64,000 nt of DNA, from assembly GCA_037043455.1 (NCBI GenBank), contig JAWPHD010003086.1, positions 62,001 to 126,000 of the forward strand, in the 5' to 3' direction. How positions within the stretch are numbered: position 1 is the first letter of the stretch; every line of letters begins with the position of its first letter. Below, one piece after another: positions 35,187 to 46,113 of this stretch. The translations under genes were made by a program, and so were the position numbers. The notes beneath the pieces were generated by a model. The model was given only the letters and a program-made list of their open reading frames with translations. It made no database searches and was not told the DNA's origin. This stretch comes from Cyrtodaria siliqua. Its lineage: Eukaryota > Mollusca > Bivalvia > Adapedonta > Hiatellidae.

Positions 35187-35216
35187 TGGATAACCTAACA
35201 CTTGTCCTGAAGTCAT
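35187..35216 (-). CDS. Possible first coding exon (MTSGQVLGYP-)
   Basis: On the minus strand, ATG at 35216 opens MTSGQVLGYP and runs into a strong donor CCAG|GTAAGT near 35186. A short first exon ending at a consensus donor is suggestive of a real gene whose remaining exons would lie at lower coordinates, but none was recognised there. Chance cannot be excluded. Confidence 0.25.
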
Positions 35217-35589
35217 GATGATCGTAGCTAGGTGTGAAGACTGCTACGGATGTTGCAGATGTCCAAAATATATGTACAAAGTGTCTAACAAGTCAATGTT
35301 CGCAAATTAATTTTATAGATTAAGTATATATACTATGTATGACACATCGACCAACATAAGCTCTCCGAATGATGTATCTAATCAACAACTGTTCACCGTA
35401 TTAGTGTACGATGTGATACCATCGCGATACCTACATGTGTCACTCGAATACAAGATAGCAAAGTCAGGTGCAGTTTAAACATCGCATCCGTTTCATCACT
35501 TCACTCCAGTAAAATGGATATAGGTTTACAACAACAAGGGTACGATATACTTTATGGTATAATCCGGACACAGAATCATCGATTGCTGC
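35217..35589. other. Possible 5' flank, otherwise unassigned
   Basis: Sequence upstream (minus sense) of the possible exon at 35187-35216. No TATA box or other decisive promoter element was identified. The 49 bp array follows. Confidence 0.25.
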
Positions 35590-36300
35590 AGTGTGCGTTT
35601 AAGTCAGAGTGAGCAATAACTCATATCGAATACGTTCAAATGTAAATTAAAGATCAGTTATAAGTAATCATATCGAATACGTTCAAAGCAGTTGGAAATA
35701 AATCATATGGAATAGCGTTCAAATATAAATTATAGATCAGTTGGAAATAAATCATAGGTAATACCGTTCAAATTTAACTTATAGATTGGGTAGAAATACA
35801 CCATATCGAATACCGTTCAAATATAAATTATGGATCAGTTGGAAATAAATCATAGGTAATACCGTTCAAATTTAACTTATAGATTGGGTAGAAATACACC
35901 ATATCGAATACCGTTCAAATATAAATTATAGATCAGTTGTTCAAATGTAAAGTATAGGTCAGGAGAAATAATCCATAAAACATAAATTATAGATCAGTTG
36001 GAAATAAATACAAGCATAAATTATTGATCAGTTTGGGTAGAAATACACCATATTGAATACCGTTCAAATATAAATTATAGGTGAGTTAGAAATAAATCAT
36101 ATCGAACACGTTCAAATGTAAATTATAGGTCAAAAAAAATATCCATATCGAGTATTAAATATAAATTACAGATCAGTTGGAAATAAATCATATAGAATAC
36201 AGTTCAAATATAAATTATAGATCAGTTAGAAATAATCATAGCGAATACCGTTCTTATAGATTGGGTCGAAATACACCATATCGAATATCGTCCAACGTAT
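35590..36300. repeat. ~49 bp tandem array
   Basis: About 13-14 units built on GAATACCGTTCAAATATAAA, TTATAGATCAGTTGG and AAATAAATCATATC. A longer block including TTTAACTTATAGATTGGGTA recurs about 118 bp apart at 35770 and 35870. Non-coding. Confidence 0.85.
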
Positions 36301-36459
36301 TAGTGTTAAGTCGAGTCTGTAAACTTGTAGTACTGCCTATTCTGTAGCTGATTACTAGGCGTAGCAGTTCCGTGACCTGTGTGTCATTCGCGCAGCGCAT
36401 TCAATTCTAAATTTATTTAGCAAAAAACTGCTTCTTTGTAATCCAGTATCTGTCATTCT
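36301..36459. other. Short unassigned spacer
   Basis: Non-repetitive sequence between two tandem arrays. Nothing is recognised. Confidence 0.3.
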
Positions 36460-37345
36460 CGCTCATGCATACATGTACATGCTCATGCATATATGTACTT
36501 GCTCATGCATACATGTAGTTGCCCATGCACACATATACATGCTCATGCGTACATGTACATGCTCATGCATACATGTAGTTGCTCATGCATACATGTACTT
36601 GCTCATGCATGCATGTACATGCTCATGCACACATGTAGTTGCCCATGCACACATGTAGTTTCTCATGCATACATGTACATGCTCATGCATACATGTAGTT
36701 GCTCATGCATACATGTAGTTGCCCATGCATACATGTAGTTGCTCATGCATACATGTAGTTGCCCATGCACACATGTACATGCTCATGCATACATGTACAT
36801 GCTCATGCATACATGTAGTTGCTCATGCACACATGTAGTTGCTCATGCACACATGTAGTTGCCCATGCACACATGTACATGCTCATGCAAACATGTACTT
36901 GCTCATGCATACATGTACTTGCTCATGCATACATGTACTTGCTCATGCATACATGTAAATGCTCATGCATACATGTACTTGCTCATGCATACATGTACAT
37001 GCTCATGCATACATGTAAATGCTCATGCATACATGTAGTTGCTCATGCATACATGTACATGCTCATGCATACATGTATGCTCATGCATACATGTACTTGC
37101 TCATGCTCATGCATACATGTAGTTGCTCATGCATACATGTACTTGCTCATGCATACGTGTACTTGCTCATGCATACATATAAATGCTCATGCATACATGT
37201 AGTTGCTCATGCATACATGTACTTGCTCATGCATACATGTATGCTCATGCATACATGTACTTGCTCATGCATACATGTACATGCTCATGCATACATGTAA
37301 ATGCTCATGCATACATGTACTTGCTCATGCATACATGTACATGCG
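36460..37345. repeat. 20 bp CATGCATACATGTA array
   Basis: About 44 units of 20 bp, consensus GCTCATGCATACATGTACTT, with third-block variants GTACAT, GTAGTT, GTACTT and GTAAAT. Since 20 is not a multiple of 3, every plus frame reads the same 20-residue pattern (HAYMYMLMHTCSC-like), which explains the long Cys/His/Met ORFs. The CATG and TGCA cores are palindromic. Confidence 0.95.
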
Positions 37346-37679
37346 AACGCATCGTCAGAGGCTATGCTCACGGAAGTAACATGTAACAATGACGTCAGAG
37401 GCTCGTTATTACACAAGTTACATATCCCATGCTTTTGTTAGGACGACATTTGCCATGTATAATTTCATTGTTCAGGTCTCAGGATAGGAAACCAATGCAA
37501 ACCGGGATTCAAAAACATGTATTCTCTAAAATTGAAATTACACATCTCATACCAAATATGTATTATGTGATTGTCATTCACGATACGTTTTGCACATTAC
37601 TGTAAATAGAAATGAACTTAACTGTAAAATGAACCTAACTATTATTAGTTTCATATATCAACTTGTGGTGTTGTGACAT
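37346..37679. other. No recognisable feature
   Basis: Unassigned sequence between the 20 bp array and the composite element. No exon or repeat partner was recognised. Confidence 0.35.
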
Positions 37680-39400
37680 ATTTACGGAAGCCCTGGAGGG
37701 CCTTATTAGTTATTACTTATTACTTATTTCTTATTACTTATTTCTTATTACTTTGTAAAGGGCGGGTTAGTGAAAAACATGGCGGATATCTCGTTAGCTA
37801 TTTACTATATTATTTACTGTTTATTTAGCATACTGACCAATCTATCTTATACTTTCAAAGCTGTAATTACTTAGAATGTGTTATGTTCTTCACGGGTGCT
37901 TGTGCGGCCCAGTGGACAGCGCGGTGGACTTGAAACCGGACAACCGGGGTTCAAGCTTCCCCAGTGCCACTGAGTTTTGTCGGTATGTTAATATTTGGCA
38001 AGACTGCCGATGGGGAAGTACTATGCGCAAACCTATTCACCGCAAATTGACTGACGCATAGAAAAATAAGAGAGTTTGCTCTAAGAGAGGTAAATGCTTT
38101 TTCTGCATAGCACTGAACTGGGCGGCCCCGTGCATCGGAGTATATCCTCCAAGCACTTTGAAAAATCATAGGAACCTATTCGACAGTAAGAGTATGGCAA
38201 ATTCCGGATACTCTCTCTACATCATACACATGTTATATTTGAATACACCCTTTACTTGTTACAGTTCGATGCATCATATATAAGCATGTTATAGATGGAT
38301 GCATCATAATCATGTAATAGTTTGACACACCCCATAACATAGTATAGTTGGATACATGATACACATATTATTGTTGAATGCATCATAAACATGGTATAGT
38401 TTGTTACAGGTGGATACATAAGTTGGATACATTATAAAATAGTGCTATGCTATAGTTGGATGCAGTTGTATGTATCCCAAACATCTTATAGACGGATACG
38501 TCCTAAACATGCTATAATTGGATGCAGTTGTATGTATCCTAAACATCTTATAGATGGATACGTCCTAAACATGCTATAATTGGATGCAGTTGTATGTATC
38601 CTAAACATGTTATAGATGGATACGTCCTAAACATGCTATAGTTGGATGCAGTTGGATGTATCTGTATCTATAGGTGGATACATCATAAACATGCTATAGT
38701 TGGATGCAGTTGTATGTATCCTAAACATGTTATAGATGGATACATCATACATATATTATAGTTGGACCTAAACATGCTACAGTTGGATGCAGTTGTATGT
38801 ATCCTAAACTTGTGGATAGATCATACACATGTTATAGTTGGACCTAAACATGCTATAGTTGGATGCAGTTGTATGTATCTGTATCTATAGGGGGATACAT
38901 CATAAACATGCTATAGTTGGATGCAGTTGTATATTTGTTATTACTTATTTGTTATTACTTATTTGTTATTACTTATTTGTTATTACTTATTTGTTATTTG
39001 CTATTACTTATTTATTATTACTTATTTGTTATTTCTTATTATTTATTTCTTATTAGTTATTACTTATTTGTTATTACTTATTTGTCATTACTTATTTGTT
39101 ACCACTTATGTGTTATGAACTATTCGCCATTTTGAAAAAATGGCGGACATCGTTGATAAGCTTTTTATCATAAAAAAACTGCCAAAAGCTGGACACATTG
39201 ATAAAGCATGTTAGTATATTTATATACCATACGTTTATTTAGAGTAATTACCAATCCATCTTAAACTTGTTAAAGCAGTTCTTCAATTTGAATGTGCTGT
39301 GTCCTTTACACGAATATGTCGGGATGACCTAGCAGTTATTTAATGGCTTTCCAGTCAATAACCGGAGGTGCATGGTTGCCGTAGGTGGGTGAAGAGTGTT
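37680..39400 (+). mobile_element. Composite satellite element, copy 2
   Basis: The same modules as 12218-14935 in the opposite orientation: ACGGAAGCCCTGGAGGGCC end with hairpin, TTATTACTTATT repeats, CATGGCGGATATCTCGTTAG block, tRNA-like SINE (37890-38220), the CATGCTATAGTTGGATGCAG satellite (38215-38935), TTGTTATTACTTA array (38935-39115), ATGGCGGACATCGTTGATAA block, and an end with CATGGTTGCCGTAGGTGGG. It is about 1 kb shorter, mainly through fewer satellite units. Confidence 0.75.
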
Positions 39401-39539
39401 ACCAAATTAGAACTAGGGCCACTTATTTAAAATGTTAGCATGGGTCAAGGGTTTAAGTTTCTGTTGTGGGTGTTGTTGTTTTGTGTGTGTTTTTTTTGCA
39501 ATGTTTTAAAAGACATGTTGATGGGAATTTTATGACGAC

Positions 39540-40456
39540 AACCCTTGATATAAGAGCCGTTTTATACGTTTCGGCCTCTTGTTCGTCCGATCTTTACCAA
39601 ACTCTGCCAAGATTGATCGGACAATATTGAAAACCAGCCAGATTGGACCATTTATACCGGAGTTATGGCCTTTGATTTTCTTGAAAATGCTATATTTTAG
39701 CCTCGTTAACATGATAGGGCCTTTATTTTTCATCGAAATTCTTCCAAACTTTACAAGAGTGTTGATGTCAATGAAAGCTCTGTCGATTTTGAAAACTAGC
39801 CAGATCGGACCAGTAACGCCAGAGTTATGGCCCCTGATTTTGTTAAAATTGCTGTATTTTGCCTTGTTAAAGACGATAGGCTCTTCGTTTTTCATTTGAT
39901 CTTTACAAAGCTTTACCAGATTGTTACTATCAATGAAAGCTTGGACAAGTTAAAACAAATAAAATCGGATTAGTAACACCGGAGTTATGGCCCTTGAATT
40001 AGTGAAAAAAATGGTGTATTTCGCCTCATTAAGATGGAAGGGCCTTCATTTGGCCGGATTTCAGTGAAACTTTTCAGGGGTGATCAGTACCAAGCCTAGT
40101 TGTACATATCGTCACCGTGTTCCGGTTGATTGATTTTGGCGGAGTTATGGCCATTTAAAGGTTTTAATACACAAACTTTGTCCTGACTAGTTCTCCTGAT
40201 CCCCTTGCCGGATTTCAACGAATCTTGCCGTGTTCCAGTTGAATGAATGTTGGCAGAGTTTTGATCCCTTAAATGGTTTAATACACTAACTTTGTACAGA
40301 CTAGTTCTCCTGAACCTCTTGCCAGATTTCAACGAAACTTGGCAGGGATGATCAGTACCAAGCCAGTTTGCGTATACCATCGCCATGTTCCGGTTGAATG
40401 ACTTTATCTTTAGCCAGTAGAGCGTCCAAAGGCCCTCTTGGGCCTCTTGTTTTTAA
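39540..40456 (+). mobile_element. Pearl-like element, family B
   Basis: Core units contain GATCTTTACCAAACT, CCAGAGTTATGGCC and AACCAGCCAGAT-like motifs. The right end at 40425-40455 reads GCCAGTAGAGCGTCC, hairpin AGGCCCTCTTGGGCCT, then CTTGTTTTT. No GTCC microsatellite is preserved at the left. The two overlapping ORFs on opposite strands (39530-39899) are repeat artefacts. Confidence 0.7.
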
Positions 40457-40499
40457 AAATATCCATTCCAGCCTTATTATCAAAGGTTCACTAAATATA

Positions 40500-42535
40500 T
40501 GTTAAAGTATTTTAATCATTCATGTAAAAAGGGGTAAATTTGAAGTGCAACAGCATAACGTCAAGAGCCAGATGTTTAATATTTTGAATTTACTATAAGA
40601 TTATGGTCCTTTACCAAGTTGTTCAAATGGTGAACCTGGGGTCACATTTGGCCCCGCCCCGGGGTCACAGTTTTACATAGGCTTGTAAGGGAAAAACATT
40701 AAAAAAATCTTCTTCTCCGGAACTGCAAGAGCCAGAGGTTTAATATTTTGCAGTTGCTATAAGGTTATGGTCTTCTACCAAGTTTGTTCAAATGGTGACC
40801 CTGGGGTCAAATTTGGCCCCGCCCTGGGGGTCACAGTTTAACATAGACTTATATAGGAAAAAACATAAAAAAATCTTCCTCTCTGGAACTACAAGAGCCA
40901 GAGGTTTAATATTTTATATTTACTATACTCTTATGGTCCTTTACCAAGTTTGTTCAAATGGTGACGCTGGGGTCACATTTGCCCCCGCCCCAGGGTTTAC
41001 ATGTTTTACATAGACTTGTATAGGGAAAAATTGAAAAAATCTTCTTCTCTTAAACCACAAGGCACACAGCTCTCATATATTACATGTAGCCCTGGGGTCA
41101 CATTTGGCCCTGCCCCAGGTGTTACACTCTATCACCTTCATTTTGTATTTGATCTTTACCAAAGTTTGTCGTTGTCTTTATATCAATGTTGTTAACACAA
41201 CAGAGGCCACATTTCTTGAACAATCTTAAGCAAACTTGCACAGATTGTATATGACCATAAGATTTCGAAGAAGTTCAAAAATGTGCCAGTACTCAGGTGA
41301 TCGATTTAGGGCCATTTTGACCCTCTTCTTTTTGTTTATTTTCTCAAGTCTGTTTTACACAATTCTAACTTAAAACTTGATTTCCACAATGCATTATGTT
41401 GCTAGCATGCCTGCATAACATGCAATGACTTCATCTGAGCCCATTACTGTGTTTTACTGTACCCTTTATCAGTACTATTTTTTATATTTAAAGGAAACAA
41501 AACCACCAATTTCTGTTTCTTAGAAATTCCCCTTTGATATGAAAACAATGGCAAAATTCCCATTCCTGAGAGGGCCCTGGCCACAGTCCCCTAAAATCCA
41601 AAGTTTGTATATGGAGATTTATTTTGTATGTTTTACATAGATTTTTGCAGCGTCAACATTTGTAAACGACATCTCCTCAAACACCTCCTGGCCAATTTTT
41701 ACTAAAGTTCACATGGATGATACTGTGGTCAGTGCCTTTCGAAGTTTTACAAATTAGGCCCAAGATGGCCATCATTACCATATATGATCAAAACCTAAAA
41801 AAATCTTCTGCAGAAACACTGAACAGATGTCAACAGTTTTTTTTATTTATGATCGCCAAACCCCTGGACTATAAAAGTTGTACAAATGACGTTCCCGAGC
41901 TCTAAAATGGCTGAGCGCTGGTGTCCAAAGTTTGTTTATGGAGATATTTATAGGGGTCACATGCTTTACATAGACTTATATAGGGAATTTTTTTAAACAT
42001 CTTTTTCTTTGAAACTACAACAGCCAGAGGTTTAATAGTTTGCATTTACCATATGCCTATGGTCCTGTACCAAGTGTGTTGAAATGGTGTCCCTGGGGAC
42101 AAATTTGGTCCCGTCTTAGGGTTTGCATGTTTTACACAGGCAACATAATACGGATTTTATTTTAAAAACTCGTCTCCTCTGAAACTATATAGGCCAGAGG
42201 TTTAATATTTTATATGTACCATAAGCTTATCATCCTCTACCAATTGTGTTAAAATCGAAACCATGGAGTCAAATTTTGCCCCACCCCAGGGGTTACGTGT
42301 TTTACATAGAGTATATAGCGAAAAACCTTAATATTTTCTTCTCTGAAACTGGGCAGGAACAGATGGATACAACCATCCAACCAGTATCGGTCCTGGGGAA
42401 TATTCCCACCCCTGCGGACATAACTCCTGGGTCATAACTTGGAAATCATTGAGATCAATTTGACTTTTTTCATATTTGCGAAGATCATAAGGTGAGCGAT
42501 ACAGGGTCATTCTGGCCCTCTTGTTTTTATACTCT
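40500..42535 (+). mobile_element. Pearl-like element, family C, long core
   Basis: Many units of about 150 bp contain GGTCCTTTACCAAGTTTGTT, GTGACCCTGGGGTCA, GGCCCCGCCC, TTTTACATAGACTTGTATAG and AGAGCCAGAGGTTTAATATT. The terminal hairpin AGGGTCATTCTGGCCCT is followed by CTTGTTTTT at about 42505-42530. Units toward the middle (41200-41950) are more diverged. Confidence 0.7.
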
Positions 42536-42887
42536 AGCCTGTCACCCTACGGCCAATGACTCCCACAATTAAACATTTTGTTTTCCTGTTCAATGACATC
42601 ACCCCCCATGCATGCTGTCCTTCTGACAGCTCTTGACAGGCGTCTTCCAATTTTCAGAAAATAATTCAGATAATTTGTATATATTTATGTTCCTTTAACA
42701 AATCAAGCTGCGCTCTTGAAACACTCTTCTAGTATTTAAAATAGAAGAGCATAAAATAAATAGTTGTTCAATGTTTCTTTTCATAATCAACAACTGTCTG
42801 GGAGAGGAAAGCATTCAAAATACAAGTTATATATAGGTTGGCAACACTACACGAAAGGAAAATACACAGTGGTCACTGTAAAGAAAG
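42536..42887. other. 5' flank of the Ig-kinase gene remnant
   Basis: It lies between the pearl-like element and the N-terminal exon. It probably includes 5' untranslated sequence. No promoter motif was identified with confidence. Confidence 0.3.
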
Positions 42888-43548
42888 GTGGCGGAATTCG
42901 TCACATTTGACTACAATATTGATGAAGCAGTAACTGTTGACAGTATTATGAAGCTTGCCAATAAACTATTCTATCCAGATGGCCAAAGTTGGATGAGAAA
43001 ATTATCTGATATGTCTGTTACTCTAGCCAACTTTTCTGGCCATGTGATTGAAGACTTCACTGATTTGAACAAAACCAAGTGTAACTTCCAAGAGTACTTG
43101 AAAGCAATTAGGATGTATTCATCCCATTGCCATTTAAATTTCAAAACTAAACCAAAGAAGAGTTTGAATGATGAAACAAATGATGTTTTTTCTGTTAAGA
43201 GCATAACCACAGTATTAATAAAGGAAAGTAATATAGATGAAATAAACACCTTCATGTCACCTGAATCCCTGATACAGAAAGAAGAAGGTATTGCAGAAGG
43301 AGCCAGCTGTACATATACTAATAAACAACCAGAGTTTCTTGTGAACAATAAAGCCCCAGGAACAATTCAAAATGGGTACACCAAAGAACGAGTCGCAAGT
43401 TACTCTAGTAACACATTTTCTGTTACTTGTCATTCTTCAGAAGACTGCTTCAATATCACAGGCCAGAATGATGATTTGCATTCAGCATACAATGCAATAG
43501 ATGATGGCTTCCTAATGACAGGAATGAAAAAATATGATAAACAGTTGT
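42888..43548 (+). pseudogene. Ig-kinase gene remnant, N-terminal exon
   Basis: An open frame of about 220 codons: AEFVTFDYNIDEAVTVDSIM, SWMRKLSDMSVTLANFSGHV, FQEYLKAIRMYSSHCHLNF, then a Ser/Thr-rich linker to about TGMKKYDKQ. The conserved-looking start is preceded by GTG where ATG would be expected, so the start codon seems lost; the next in-frame ATG is at about residue 21. After 43548 the frame runs through an apparent polypyrimidine tract (to 43595) without an obvious donor. I recall similar N-terminal domains joined to Ig and kinase domains in bivalve proteins, but cannot name the family. Confidence 0.55.
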
Positions 43549-43589
43549 TTTTTTTAATCGGATGCTGGTATTTTTGCTTTTTCTCTAGA

Positions 43590-44028
43590 TATTGACCCAA
43601 AACCTGAAACAATCATTCTACATGGACCAGGCGAAATACACGGCCTTGAAATTGGGGAAGAAAGGTTTGTTGTTATTGGAGCCGTTAATGTCTTTCATAA
43701 CAAAAATTACATGTATCGGTGGTACAAGGATGGTGAACTGATGTGCGAAGGCTTGAATGTTTCAGAGATTAGAGTGAATGAGGCTTGTATTTACACGTTT
43801 GCTGTATTTCAAAATGAGAAGATGTACATATATGATCCACCCATTGAAGTTAAACTTGTGTCAACTTTGCAAGTAAATGCAAATGTGCAACTAGTGCAAG
43901 AAGATCTACCTACCATTGATATCCAAACAAGTTATACATGTACTGATGAGGTCAGTCTGTCTTCAGCACCAATAATTCATGAAATGAAAACAGTTGTACG
44001 AGGGTCATTCAATAAGTTCTGTCACTAA
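43590..44028 (+). pseudogene. Ig-kinase gene remnant, Ig-like exon
   Basis: A good acceptor (CTTTTTCTCTAG) ends at 43589. The frame then gives DPKPETIILHGPGEIHGLEI, RFVVIGAVNVFHNKNYMYRW, YKDGELMCEGLNVSEIRV and ACIYTFAVFQNEKMYIYD: an Ig-like fold with the W in strand C and a YTFAV strand F. The second cysteine expected in strand F is replaced (YTFAV rather than Y-C). A later linker runs to a stop at 44026-44028; the true donor may lie earlier, for example near 44000. The intron to the previous exon would be under 50 bp, unusually short. Confidence 0.6.
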
Positions 44029-44984
44029 CGCGTTTTAACAATTATGTGCTCATTGTGAGTGTTGATGTTTGGTACCAAACGAAAGAGAGTTTCAATATCA
44101 TTCCGTTGATGGTACAATGAATGCTGTATCTTTTGTGTGACGAAAGTTATGGAACATTTAATACACATCACTTATACATACTGAGGCATTTTCGTCCTGA
44201 GTTTTTTCAGGTATGTTAATTGTTACTTTTTTAAATGCCTGTTTCTCTTTAAGTACTTGTCGAAGACCTTTGAAATGTCTCATACATTACCAGTTATATA
44301 TGTGCATTACAAGATTTAGAATTTAAGCATGGTAGATGAAAAGGCATTGTCTTAGAAATTAACATTTTAAGCTAACGTGTAAAATTAATTTAATGATAAA
44401 TGGACATTAAATGGAAGGGCAGTCTTCTGAAATAGCGTTTTTGGATGATCAATATTTTCACTAAACATTGTACAAAATTCTACAATAATGTGTTGAATAT
44501 GAAATTTATACACTGAAGGACTAGGATTTGTAAAGAAATAAGAAAACATTTTAATACTATGAGAATAATTACGACATTTAAAAGATATTATAACATTTCC
44601 GTAAACAAAATGAAGAAAATCAGTGTTATTTATGCTAAAATTAAGGGATATGCATTCACTCATATCTGGTTTGCAGCAAGACCTTTCCGAATTCTCGACA
44701 ATCATTTTCATGGATTATGGGCGAATAACAACATATGGCGTACAAGAAAAATTAAAAGCATAGTGTTATTCAAATATTTTTTACAGATGCCAGTATCCAA
44801 AAGGTGTGGTAGGGGGAGGTAATTCAGGGGTATAAATAACCGGAAATTTTGCATTTGTGTTGTGGAATTTAAGAGAGCGAACCCAGTAGTACTATAAATA
44901 CACTAATTTATCTCAGTGTAATATCCAGTTCAAAGGATATATGCCTAGTGACAGAACTTTTTGAAGCACCCTCGTAAGTGTACA
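44029..44984. other. Probable intron, no coding seen
   Basis: AT-rich DNA between the Ig-like exon and the kinase region, about 0.95 kb, the size of a normal intron. Short ORFs on both strands overlap one another and show no family signal. Confidence 0.4.
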
Positions 44985-45944
44985 TACAAACGAACATTGG
45001 AGTGGAAGTGGCCTAAATGATACCATTAGCAACACTCTGCACAATAAGAATCACATGTCAAATCAGTTACCGGTAATACAGTCAACAAGCAGCATAAGTG
45101 AGGACATTCTGTCAACTTCTAATGTTCCAGAAGTAAAATTATGTAATGTCGAAATGGGGCAAGAAATAGGACGGGGTGCTTTTGGCATCGTTTATAAGCC
45201 GAATGGATCGATACCACAGTCGCTGTTAAAAAATTAACAGTAAAGAGGATGAAAATGGTCAAAAACAATTTGCAGCGAGAACTACAAATACACAGTAAAA
45301 TAAGACATCCTAACATTGTTCAACTTATGAGATATACAATAGAAACAAATAATCTCTACCTCATATCAGAGTTTGTAAATGGAACAAACTTAGATCAGGT
45401 ATTATTTGGTGGAATTAGGGATGGAAAATCAGATTTGAATTTAACCACAAAGTTTTCTATTGCCCAGCAGATAACACAAGCTGTTGCATACATGCACAAT
45501 ATTGAACCGATAGTAGTTCATCGTGTTATAAAACCAGTAAACATTTTGATCTCTACGGATTATAGAGTAGATAAGTTATGTGACATGGGTCTCAGTAAAT
45601 TGAAAACTATGAATACACTGATTACAACCATGGCGGGCATTCAAGCAACCCAGCCTGGTACTCCGGCCTACCAAGCACCAGAGGTGCTTGTTGAGAAGAA
45701 AAGTGCTACAGCATCAACTGATGTCTGGAGTCTAGCATGGACCTTGGTTGAACTTTTCTCAGAAGAAACAGTTTGGAAATTAGATGCAGTATGGAAAGAA
45801 GACGAAGTGGATGAGGACAGTGCGCAGTTGCATATTGCTAGTTGCATGAAGAAGAAGAGCAAACCAGATGGACTTGATGTATTGCTCACTAGAATTGACA
45901 TTCCCATAGCCGTTGTTGTTATAATTTGTAAGGGATTGGCATAT
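44985..45944 (+). pseudogene. TKL-type kinase domain, frameshifted and HRD-mutated
   Basis: A linker with SNQLPVIQSTSSISEDI leads to the glycine loop GQEIGRGAFGIVYK. A one-base deletion near 45195-45198 moves the rest into another frame: TVAVKKLTVKRMK (beta-3 Lys), RELQIHSKIRHPNIVQL (alpha-C Glu), LISEFVNGTNLDQVL, VVHRVIKPVNILI, LCDMGLSKLKT, GTPAYQAPEVL and STDVWSLAWTLVEL. The catalytic Asp of HRD is Val (GTT at 45525-45527) and DFG is DMG. The domain stops at CKGLAY (45944), missing the last helix, which appears at 60685. It is therefore a pseudogene or pseudokinase relic. Confidence 0.8.
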
Positions 45945-45958
45945 TTAGAGATTAATAC

Positions 45959-46079
45959 ATGGGTGATGCGTTATTGCCTGTCATATCGGCCCGAGACCCC
46001 AATATCGGCCCGAAGGCTTTAGCCTGAGGGCCGATATTGGTCTCCGGGCCGATGTGATGGCCAATAACGCATCACCCAT
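45959..46079. mobile_element. Palindromic MITE next to the kinase break
   Basis: Two arms of about 60 bp are near-perfect inverted copies, from ATGGGTGATGCG at the left to CGCATCACCCAT at the right, with GGCCGATATTGG-type arms. It starts 14 bp after the last kinase codon. The apparent continuation of the kinase reading frame through it (ending YRPETPISARRL) is coincidental. Confidence 0.8.
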
Positions 46080-46113
46080 TTTTTAATCTTTTTATCATAT
46101 ATATACGCATTTT

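Noticed and set aside
36473..37386. Several long Cys/His/Met-rich ORFs
   Set aside because: They are readings of one 20 bp tandem repeat in different frames; no independent coding evidence.
39530..39899. Opposed 121- and 106-codon ORFs
   Set aside because: Both are shadows of the tandem core of a pearl-like element, as are the ORFs at 31189-31611.
45945..46022. Apparent kinase C-terminal tail ending CLSYRPETPISARRL
   Set aside because: This stretch is the left arm of a palindromic MITE; the resemblance to the kinase C-lobe is coincidental, and the real tail is at 60685.
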